This document shows positions 8,172 to 13,173 of a stretch of 21,813 nucleotides of DNA, in pieces. This stretch comes from JACPKO01 sp964406775 (lineage in GTDB: Bacteria > Patescibacteriota > Microgenomatia > Daviesbacterales > UBA10151). The DNA is taken from positions 1 through 21,813 of the forward strand of contig CAYOSW010000018.1 in NCBI GenBank assembly GCA_964406775.1, given 5' to 3'. Each line of letters opens with the position of its first letter. The first letter of the stretch is position 1. The notes under the pieces are model-generated. The model ran no database searches. It saw nothing but the letters and a program-made list of their open reading frames with translations, and was not told the DNA's origin. The position numbers were made by a program, and so were the translations under genes.

Positions 8172-8191
8172 TATTGTATTTTTTACACTAA
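8172..8191 (-). promoter_or_regulatory. Candidate NrtR-type operator upstream of the 372-residue gene
   Basis: The minus strand reads TTAGTGTAAAAAATACAATA, ending two bases before the ATG at 8169. It matches the site in front of the regulator gene (8855-8874) at 16 of 20 bases, including TTAGTGTA and the ACA core of the second half-site. Confidence 0.55.
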
Positions 8192-8216
8192 CTAAAAATA
8201 AAAAAATAATTTCTTT

Positions 8217-8855
8217 TTAGTCAAAGAAAACTATTTCTTTGTTTTTAAATCTATAAAGCATAGCAGGGCGGTGGGCCCCCTCCATCTCGGTCTTCCCTGT
8301 TTTTTCCAATAAATCCAGTTCCTGCATTTTTTTGCGGAAATTCCGCTTATCAAATTCTTTTCCTAAAATTATTTCATAGGCTTTTTGTAATTCCCTCAAA
8401 CGGAATTCTTTCCGTAATAATCCGAAGACGACGTTGCTGTACCCCACTTTGCTCTTCAATCTTTCCTGTCCATATTTCACTATTTTTGAGTGGTCAAATG
8501 CCAATTTTGGGGACTTCTTTATCGGGAACCAGCCTGCATCTTTAGCTGTCCCAGATGCTTGAAGTCTTAAATTATCACTGGGTATAAGGGCATAATAAGT
8601 GACAGCAATCCGGCGCTCTCTCGGGTCCCGTTTCGGATCACCGAAAGTGTATAGCTGTTCCAGGTAAATATTTTTTACGCCTGTTTTTTCGAATAACAAC
8701 CTCTCCGCAGCTTCATCGAGTGACTCTTTTTGCTCTATTACTCCGCCCGGTAAAGACCAGGTATTGGCAAAAGGATCTTTGGCTCTTTTAACCAGTAATA
8801 CTTGGAGTAGATCTTCGCGGATAGAAAATATTAATACATTTACAGTTACTACCAT
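8217..8855 (-). CDS. nrtR: NrtR-type transcriptional regulator (Nudix domain plus winged helix)
   Basis: A 212-residue protein. Residues about 1-140 form a Nudix fold (MVVTVNVLIFSIREDLLQVLLVKR, WSLPGGVIE, LEQLYTFGDPKRDPRERR, LAFDHSKIV). Residues about 145-212 match the NrtR C-terminal winged helix (YSNVVFGLL, LRELQKAYEIILGKEFDKRNFRKK, GAHRPAMLYRF). NrtR proteins repress NAD-related genes and are released by ADP-ribose or related ligands. The Nudix box (38-60) is degenerate: the consensus REUxEExGU reads RLLFEKTGV, losing two glutamates (Leu53, Lys57), which suits a sensor rather than a hydrolase. A palindrome overlaps its own promoter, so it is probably autoregulated. The next gene downstream carries a matching site. 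Some relatives with this layout are active ADP-ribose hydrolases. Confidence 0.85.
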   Translation of the reverse strand: MVVTVNVLIFSIREDLLQVLLVKRAKDPFANTWSLPGGVIEQKESLDEAAERLLFEKTGVKNIYLEQLYTFGDPKRDPRERRIAVTYYALIPSDNLRLQASGTAKDAGWFPIKKSPKLAFDHSKIVKYGQERLKSKVGYSNVVFGLLRKEFRLRELQKAYEIILGKEFDKRNFRKKMQELDLLEKTGKTEMEGAHRPAMLYRFKNKEIVFFD

Positions 8856-8874
8856 AGTGTTTTATATACACTAA
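8855..8874 (-). promoter_or_regulatory. Candidate NrtR autoregulatory operator
   Basis: The palindrome TAGTGT-N7-ACACTA lies between the -10 box and the first base of the start codon of the nrtR-like gene, covering the expected transcription start. Occupancy would block transcription. A near copy lies before the next gene (8172-8191). Confidence 0.6.
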
Positions 8875-8901
8875 GTATAGACCTCTTAGTTTATTTGTCA
8901 A
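8874..8901 (-). promoter_or_regulatory. Promoter of the nrtR-like gene
   Basis: Minus strand: TTGACA (8901-8896), a 16-nt spacer, TATACT (8879-8874). The -35 is perfect and overlaps the 3' end of the pseudouridine synthase gene. The transcription start should fall inside the adjacent palindrome. Confidence 0.65.
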
Positions 8902-9427
8902 TAGGGTGTACCAAGGACTCTACTTCGTTTTTTGTCATCTCGCGGTATTTCCCCTCCCCGAGAGAATCATCTCTTAGCGCTCCTATAGCTACTCTTTTAA
9001 GATCAAGGAGTTCGAGTTTTAGAGCTCCGCACATCCTCCTGATTTGCCTGTTTCTCCCCTCAAAAATCGTCAGTTCAAAAACTTCAGTATTATTTCCTCT
9101 TTCGATTAATTCAACCATTGCCGGTCTTGTTAAACCGTCCTGAAGTTTTATTCCTTTTTCGAATTTTTTTATAACGGGTTTAGGCAAAAATCCTCTGATT
9201 GTCAGCCTGTAAGTCTTACCGACATTATGAGAAGGGTGGGTTAGCGTGTTGGAAAATTGTCCGTCATCGGTAAGTATTAATAACCCCGAAGTATTTTCAT
9301 CGAGTCTTCCGACAGGAAATATTTTTTCTTTACTGCGGATTAAATCCAAAACAGTCGTTCGACCTAACTCATCGCTGGTTGTGGTTATTACACCCTTTGG
9401 TTTGTTTAAAATAACGTATCTGCTCAT
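8891..9427 (-). CDS. RsuA/RluB/RluE-family pseudouridine synthase
   Basis: A 178-residue enzyme that isomerises a specific uridine in ribosomal RNA to pseudouridine. Landmarks are the N-terminal NKPKGVITT (8-16), the catalytic Asp43 in GRLDENTSGLL and the C-terminal EGRNRQIRRM. The N-terminal S4 RNA-binding domain found in RsuA and RluB is missing, so the protein is closer in size to RluE. The exact target base (16S or 23S) cannot be told. Its start lies two bases from a strong divergent promoter (9429-9457) that drives the attenuator operon. Confidence 0.9.
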   Translation of the reverse strand: MSRYVILNKPKGVITTTSDELGRTTVLDLIRSKEKIFPVGRLDENTSGLLILTDDGQFSNTLTHPSHNVGKTYRLTIRGFLPKPVIKKFEKGIKLQDGLTRPAMVELIERGNNTEVFELTIFEGRNRQIRRMCGALKLELLDLKRVAIGALRDDSLGEGKYREMTKNEVESLVHPIDK

Positions 9428-9428
9428 A

Positions 9429-9457
9429 TTGACATTTGTTTTTGCAGTTGTTATATT
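9429..9457 (+). promoter_or_regulatory. Strong promoter of the attenuated operon
   Basis: Consensus TTGACA (9429-9434), exactly 17 nt, TATATT (9452-9457). Transcription should begin near 9464, giving an untranslated lead of about 30 bases before the leader peptide ATG at 9494. This is the best promoter in the window, as expected for a gene set whose control happens after initiation. Confidence 0.8.
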
Positions 9458-9493
9458 TTACTACAAGCATTGAATTGAATGCCCTAAACAGAA

Positions 9494-9565
9494 ATGAATA
9501 AATCTTTTGCGAAATTAAACAACTTAGTCGTCAGCCTCCTTCAGGTCGTAGTCCTTGTGGACTAA
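9494..9565 (+). CDS. Leader peptide 1, Leu/Val-rich (attenuator)
   Basis: A 23-codon open frame starting about 30 bases after the predicted transcription start. Residues 11-23 read LVVSLLQVVVLVD: ten of thirteen are Leu or Val, and there is no Ile in the peptide. It ends with TAA at 9563-9565, three bases before a G-rich arm that can pair with the terminator. This is the layout of enterobacterial leader peptides of branched-chain operons, where ribosome stalling on scarce charged tRNA decides between terminator and antiterminator. No clear Shine-Dalgarno is seen. The control codons overlap GCCTCC (9534-9539), the arm that can hide the antiterminator strand. Confidence 0.82.
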   Translation: MNKSFAKLNNLVVSLLQVVVLVD

Positions 9566-9635
9566 ACCGGGAGGCCTTTTTAAGTAAAACTTAAAAAGAA
9601 GGAATATCAAGCCTCCCCCAAAGGGAGGTTTTTTT
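9534..9635 (+). promoter_or_regulatory. Attenuator 1: mutually exclusive RNA helices
   Basis: Four arms are visible. Arm 1 is GCCTCC (9534-9539), inside the leader codons. Arm 2 is GGGAGGC (9569-9575). Arm 3 is GCCTCCC (9611-9617). Arm 4 is GGGAGG (9623-9628). Arms 1:2 and 3:4 form the terminating state, and 2:3 forms the antiterminator. Inside the 2:3 helix sits a perfect 9-bp AT hairpin (9577-9585 with 9589-9597). A small hairpin AGTCC/GGACT (9550-9563) lies between arms 1 and 2. A ribosome stalled on the Leu/Val codons would cover arm 1 and free arm 2. A ribosome reaching the stop would cover arm 2 and let termination occur. Confidence 0.8.
9609..9635 (+). terminator. Attenuator 1 intrinsic terminator
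   Basis: CCTCCC (9612-9617) and GGGAGG (9623-9628) close a five-base loop and are followed by seven Ts (9629-9635). A/U and G/U pairs extend the stem by three. In read-through RNA the T run can pair with downstream ACATAAAAA (9646-9654) in a further AT hairpin just before the ribosome site of the next gene. Confidence 0.88.
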
Positions 9636-9669
9636 ATGTCTAAAAACATAAAAAGAAAGGAATAAAAAA

Positions 9670-10167
9670 ATGAGTTTAGAAGGTATGTACGCTATTGATG
9701 ATATGTGGGATTGGGCACCTAAACGTGACCGGAAAAATCCGGACAAACGTGCAGGAAATCACCCTGCTGTTACTGAGGAAGCACAAACACAACAAGCAGA
9801 ACCTGCATTGTCCTGGCCGACTAATGTCCAAGATGGATTTATCGAAGCAGGGGTACGGCTGCACGACCTGACTCAGGAAATGAAACATCCCGAAAAATTA
9901 CCTGACCATATTTCTCCTGAACAGGCAAGATTTACAATAGACCGGGCGATGGCATTAATACAACAAAGAACCGAAGCCTCAACCAGACAATTTATTATCA
10001 GTTCAGTTCCTTTAGTCGTTGATAAAATTCACACAAACAGCACGAACGGGCACGGCACAAATGGTCATAATACAAACGGCCACAGCAACAACGGAACAAA
10101 CGGTCACCACCCCATACCGTTAGTATCACCTGCTCCTGAGCGCGCCCTCGCCGCCTCCAAACTCTAA
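9670..10167 (+). CDS. Unknown 165-residue protein with Asn-Gly-His repeats, behind attenuator 1
   Basis: I do not recognise this protein. Residues 1-50 are polar and probably disordered (early DDMWDWAPKRDRK). Residues 50-120 look helical, with GFIEAGVRLHDLTQEM and ISPEQARFTIDRAMALIQQR. Residues about 121-147 are a low-complexity Thr/Asn/Gly/His tract with four NGH units, a possible metal-binding or flexible linker. A short Pro-rich tail ends it. There is no signal peptide or membrane helix. AAAGG (9656-9660) lies nine bases before the ATG. Leu, Ile and Val make up only about 16% of residues, low for a protein, which would suit synthesis during branched-chain starvation. Expression is predicted to rise when Leu/Val-tRNA charging falls. 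It is not an ACT-domain IlvN. Confidence 0.75.
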   Translation: MSLEGMYAIDDMWDWAPKRDRKNPDKRAGNHPAVTEEAQTQQAEPALSWPTNVQDGFIEAGVRLHDLTQEMKHPEKLPDHISPEQARFTIDRAMALIQQRTEASTRQFIISSVPLVVDKIHTNSTNGHGTNGHNTNGHSNNGTNGHHPIPLVSPAPERALAASKL

Positions 10168-10203
10168 TAATTCTTTACCCCAAACGTAAGGACCCAAGCA
10201 ATT

Positions 10204-10512
10204 ATGCCTAAATCTATAGAAGCCAAAGCACATATCAGAACACACCAGGAGAGGGTCTTCCGAAGAAGAGGTTTCTTTGATGTAAATTCCAGGGCTCCTG
10301 AAAAAATCGATGGATTAAAATCCGAGCACCGGGATAGAAGAAAAGAATTAAGAAGTATTCAACGCCAAATGGAGGAAGAAAAAGCTAAGAAAAAAGGAGA
10401 ACGGGATGAGCAGAGATTAGCGGAATTAACTGCCCAATATAACTCTGTTTCTGCCGAACAGGGAGCAGTCCGGAGAGCCCTGGATATAACTGCCGGCAAA
10501 AGGATGCGGTAG
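10204..10512 (+). CDS. Unknown 102-residue coiled-coil protein
   Basis: I do not recognise it. It is highly charged, with a basic N-terminus (TKxx-free stretch HIRTHQERVFRRRGFF) and a long predicted coiled coil at about residues 35-90 rich in Glu, Lys, Arg and Gln (KELRSIQRQMEEEKAKKKG). There is no membrane segment or enzyme motif. It follows the 165-residue gene by 36 bases, with AAGGA about a dozen bases before the ATG, so both are probably read from the same attenuated transcript. Leu, Ile and Val are only about 14% of residues. The charge pattern would suit RNA or ribosome binding, but this is a guess. Confidence 0.7.
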   Translation: MPKSIEAKAHIRTHQERVFRRRGFFDVNSRAPEKIDGLKSEHRDRRKELRSIQRQMEEEKAKKKGERDEQRLAELTAQYNSVSAEQGAVRRALDITAGKRMR

Positions 10513-10552
10513 ACTCTGGACATAAAGATTAAATTATTGTAGGATTATAAAA

Positions 10553-10636
10553 ATGAGAAATTTTTCTGAAGTCGTCATCCTTAGCATTATTATCGTCAGC
10601 CCGATTACAGGGCACGATCTGAGGAGGCGTTTTTAA
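10553..10636 (+). CDS. Leader peptide 2, Ile/Val-rich (ilvB attenuator)
   Basis: A 27-codon open frame. Residues 7-15 read VVILSIIIV: eight of nine are branched-chain, with a further Ile18 and Leu23. AGGA (10541-10544) lies eight bases before the ATG, a good ribosome site. The frame ends with TAA at 10634-10636, just past the antiterminator arm GGAGGC (10623-10628), so a ribosome finishing the peptide would mask that arm and allow termination. E. coli ilvB has the analogous leader IvbL, rich in Val and Leu; here Ile and Val dominate. A strong hairpin (10592-10618) covers the last control codons. Confidence 0.87.
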   Translation: MRNFSEVVILSIIIVSPITGHDLRRRF

Positions 10637-10688
10637 GTAGAACTTAAAAATTAAGGAATACAAGCCTCCCACACGGGAGGTTTTTTTT
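10592..10688 (+). promoter_or_regulatory. Attenuator 2 upstream of ilvB
   Basis: The 3' part (10622-10688) is nearly the same as attenuator 1 (9569-9635). It has GGAGGC (10623-10628), the 9-bp AT hairpin TTTTTAAGT/ACTTAAAAA (10630-10650), AAGGAATA, then GCCTCCC (10664-10670) and GGGAGG (10675-10680). GGAGGC can pair with GCCTCC as antiterminator. A hairpin with stems ATCGT/ACGAT and GCCC/GGGC (10592-10618) precedes it and may act as the pause hairpin. No exact copy of arm 1 of attenuator 1 is present, so masking of the antiterminator arm probably depends mainly on the ribosome reaching the stop codon. Confidence 0.8.
10662..10688 (+). terminator. Attenuator 2 intrinsic terminator
   Basis: CCTCCC (10665-10670) and GGGAGG (10675-10680) close loop ACAC and are followed by eight Ts (10681-10688). 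The T run ends ten bases before the ilvB ATG, so read-through is required for ilvB expression unless a second promoter exists. Confidence 0.88.
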
Positions 10689-10698
10689 GAACTAAATT

Positions 10699-12468
10699 AT
10701 GACAGTTGAAACAAGGACAAGAACAACAATGACTTCAGTAGTTACCACCGTTACGGCTGAAAGATCAGTAATGACCGGGGGGGAAGCAATGATGCAATCT
10801 CTAGTTGATCACGACGTACGCGTTATTTTTGGATACCCTGGCGGAGCAGTAATGCCCACTTTCGATGCCTTATATCGCTTTAAACAAAGAGGGCAATTAA
10901 CAAGTGTCTTGCCCAGACATGAGCAGGGCGCCACTCATATGGCTGAAGGTTACGCAAGGGCGTCCGGCGAACCGGGTGTAGTTTTAGTAACCTCCGGACC
11001 AGGCGCAACTAATACCCTTACAGGAATAGCCGATGCCTTGATGGACTCAACCCCGATGATTGTTATAGCCGGTCAAGTAGCAACACCTAAGATAGGAACC
11101 CAAGCATTTCAGGAAGCTCCGATTGTTGATATGGCAAAACCGGTAACAAAGTGGTCTTATCAACTCCAGCCCGGGGATAATATCCGCCAAATTATGGATC
11201 GGGCGTTTGATATAGCAACAAGCGGCCGTCCAGGACCTGTATTTATAGATTTACCCAGAGACATACAGGTTGACGAGCGTGATTATCCTTCTGCGGAAAG
11301 ATTTGTAACACAACCTCCGGTTCTTGACCAGTTTAGATTGGCTCAACTACAGCATTCCGCAAAAATTTTAAATGAAGCACAAAGACCGATGATATTGATA
11401 GGCCAGGGTGTGCAGATCTCAAACGCAGAGAGAGGATTAATTGCCCTTGCGGAAAAATCGGGTATCCCCGTTGCCAGCACCCTCCATGGACTATCGACTA
11501 TACCTGATACTCATCCGAATTTTGTGGGAATGGTCGGAATGCACGGAAGGTTAGGTGCTAACACATTAACAAATTCTGCCGACGCGTTACTTGTTGTGGG
11601 GGCAAGACTCGATGACCGAGTTGTTGGAAGGGTAAATGATTATGCAAGAAATGCCTGGATTGGCCATATTGATATTTCTCCCGCTCAATTGGATTTGGCA
11701 AAATCCAATGGCGTGAATATCGACACATCTATTAATCTGGATGCCAGAACTGCCTTAACGGCACTTTTGGGAAGGATTGACCAAGGAGATCACTATGATT
11801 GGCTTTCAAGATTTAGACAATATGATGCTGAAGAAGAAAGAGTTGTTACCTCAAAAGCACTCTCGCCTGGGAACACCGATCTGACTATGGACGAAGTCAT
11901 ATATTCCCTTTCAAAGATGACTTCAGGTGAAGCAATTATTGTTCCAGATGTCGGGCAACATCAGATGGTGGTTGCACAAAGATACGCGTTAAGCGGCAGG
12001 CCTCGAAGTTTTATTAGCTCCGGAGGAATGGGCACAATGGGCTTTGCATTACCTGCGGCTATTGGCGCTAAAATAGCTGCACCCGAAAGAACGGTAGTAA
12101 TGGTTGCCGGTGATGGTTCTTTCCAAATGAACTCACAAGAAATGCAGACTCTTCATCAGGAAGGATTAGACATAAAAATGATCGTTTTGAATAATTCTCA
12201 TTTAGGAATGGTCAGACAATGGCAAGACAGGTTTTTTGGAGGGAGATTGTCGGAAGTAGCTTTAGATAATCCAAACTTTCCGATTCTTGCTGCAGCTTAC
12301 GGAATTGAAGGATCAAGGGTTGACTCAAGATCGGATCTATCTCTAGCTCTGGATAGAATGCTGACTTCCCGCGGATCATACCTGCTTGAAGTTGCTGTGG
12401 GTAAAAAAGATAATGTTTTCCCGATGATGATCCCGGGCGCAGCTGTCGATGAGATGGTACTGGAATAA
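10699..12468 (+). CDS. ilvB: Acetolactate synthase, large catalytic subunit
   Basis: A 589-residue thiamine-diphosphate enzyme that condenses two pyruvates to acetolactate, or pyruvate with 2-oxobutyrate, the first shared step of Val/Leu and Ile synthesis. Landmarks are IFGYPGGAVMPTFDALY, the ThDP-activating Glu75 in RHEQGATHMAEGYA, VTSGPGATNTLTGIADA and the ThDP/metal motif GDG (471-473) to NN (498-499). The core family start lies near MTGGEA (Met25), so about 24 Thr/Val-rich residues precede it. The first ATG has no Shine-Dalgarno; ATGs at 10729 and 10771 are alternatives. No ilvN regulatory subunit is adjacent. Transcription is predicted to depend on antitermination at attenuator 2. The family includes look-alikes such as catabolic ALS, but the attenuator supports a biosynthetic role. 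Confidence 0.95.
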   Translation: MTVETRTRTTMTSVVTTVTAERSVMTGGEAMMQSLVDHDVRVIFGYPGGAVMPTFDALYRFKQRGQLTSVLPRHEQGATHMAEGYARASGEPGVVLVTSGPGATNTLTGIADALMDSTPMIVIAGQVATPKIGTQAFQEAPIVDMAKPVTKWSYQLQPGDNIRQIMDRAFDIATSGRPGPVFIDLPRDIQVDERDYPSAERFVTQPPVLDQFRLAQLQHSAKILNEAQRPMILIGQGVQISNAERGLIALAEKSGIPVASTLHGLSTIPDTHPNFVGMVGMHGRLGANTLTNSADALLVVGARLDDRVVGRVNDYARNAWIGHIDISPAQLDLAKSNGVNIDTSINLDARTALTALLGRIDQGDHYDWLSRFRQYDAEEERVVTSKALSPGNTDLTMDEVIYSLSKMTSGEAIIVPDVGQHQMVVAQRYALSGRPRSFISSGGMGTMGFALPAAIGAKIAAPERTVVMVAGDGSFQMNSQEMQTLHQEGLDIKMIVLNNSHLGMVRQWQDRFFGGRLSEVALDNPNFPILAAAYGIEGSRVDSRSDLSLALDRMLTSRGSYLLEVAVGKKDNVFPMMIPGAAVDEMVLE

Positions 12469-12498
12469 TTTACAGAAGGCGCAAGAATTTCAAATCTG

Positions 12499-12585
12499 CG
12501 GAGAGGGTGAGATTCGAACTCACGGTAGGCTTGCACCTACGATAGTTTTCAAGACTATTTCCATAAACCGCTCGGACACCTCTCC
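12499..12585 (-). tRNA. tRNA-Ser(UGA)
   Basis: On the minus strand the acceptor arms GGAGAGG (12585-12579) and CCTCTCC (12506-12500) pair, with discriminator G at 12499. The anticodon stem AGT/ACT region closes loop CTTGAAA, giving anticodon TGA. A long variable arm (GTAGG, GCAA, CCTAC type) and the T loop TTCGAAT identify a class II tRNA-Ser. No CCA is encoded. It is antisense to the neighbouring genes, and a possible -10 TAGAAT lies about ten bases before its 5' end. Confidence 0.93.
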
Positions 12586-12659
12586 AGGCTCAGTAATTCT
12601 ATCAGAAAGAGTTATTTTAGACCAGCGGATTAAACAAATATACGATATAATCCTAAAAT

Positions 12660-13166
12660 ATGGCTCAGGAAAACGAATCGGAAGGGCAACCTGTTGAGAT
12701 ACCCCAAGATTATGAAAGTTTTTTAAGACTTCAGGAAACTGCAATTCAAACAGCTGAGAAACAAAGAGCCCTGCGCATTAAAGGAATGGTGGGGGATTCT
12801 TCCGGACCGGAAGAACTGGCCGAAGCGGAAACTCTGGCGGAAGAGGAAATTATTAATTCCATACGGGAAAAGCGCAAACTGGATTCTTTACCCGACGGTT
12901 TAATCGGCATAATCCCTCCGGAGCCGGAAAACGGCAAAGGAATGATGGTTTCTCTATATTCCGAAGATCCTGTGACTCTATCCGTTTTTAATCTGGCGGC
13001 AAGCGAAGTTACTGAAAAACACGGCGGGTTCAATCAAGTTGGAGCTAGAAATAAAACAGGACTTTCTTCCTGGGAATTGCGGACACCAAAAAATGCCAGA
13101 TCTTTAGATGTTATCAGGGAAACATTTGAAACGATGAAGAAAATGAATCCTGGCAAAGGCCGCTAG
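12660..13166 (+). CDS. Uncharacterised 168-residue soluble protein
   Basis: Not recognised. The acidic N-terminal half is likely helical or coiled-coil (about residues 15-85, with LRLQETAIQTAEKQRALRIKG and EELAEAETLAEEEI). The second half (90-168) appears alpha/beta, with LPDGLIGIIPPEPENGKGMMVSLYS and a Lys/Gly tail. There is no signal peptide or membrane helix. TATAAT (12646-12651) ends eight bases before the ATG and there is no Shine-Dalgarno, suggesting a leaderless mRNA. It converges on the AAA+ gene with seven bases between stops. Confidence 0.7.
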   Translation: MAQENESEGQPVEIPQDYESFLRLQETAIQTAEKQRALRIKGMVGDSSGPEELAEAETLAEEEIINSIREKRKLDSLPDGLIGIIPPEPENGKGMMVSLYSEDPVTLSVFNLAASEVTEKHGGFNQVGARNKTGLSSWELRTPKNARSLDVIRETFETMKKMNPGKGR

Positions 13167-13173
13167 AGAATAT

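Noticed and set aside
9569..9597. Arm 1:2 hairpin followed by five Ts as a separate terminator
   Set aside because: The stem is only about six base pairs with a long loop, and the Ts belong to the conserved AT hairpin; it is better read as the protector helix of the attenuator.
10063..10117. Short repeats encoding NGH units as a CRISPR or tandem DNA repeat
   Set aside because: The units are in frame, only about 15 bases long and degenerate at DNA level, so they are coding low complexity.
9670..10512. Candidate ilvN (ACT-domain regulatory subunit) next to ilvB
   Set aside because: Neither protein shows an ACT-like sequence; one is low-complexity and the other a charged coiled coil.
10513..10698. 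T-box or metabolite riboswitch upstream of ilvB
   Set aside because: No T-box consensus or known riboswitch core is visible, and the Ile/Val leader frame with alternative arms explains the region better.
12449..12697. Open frames on both strands over tRNA-Ser
   Set aside because: They overlap a clear class II tRNA gene and the ends of real genes.
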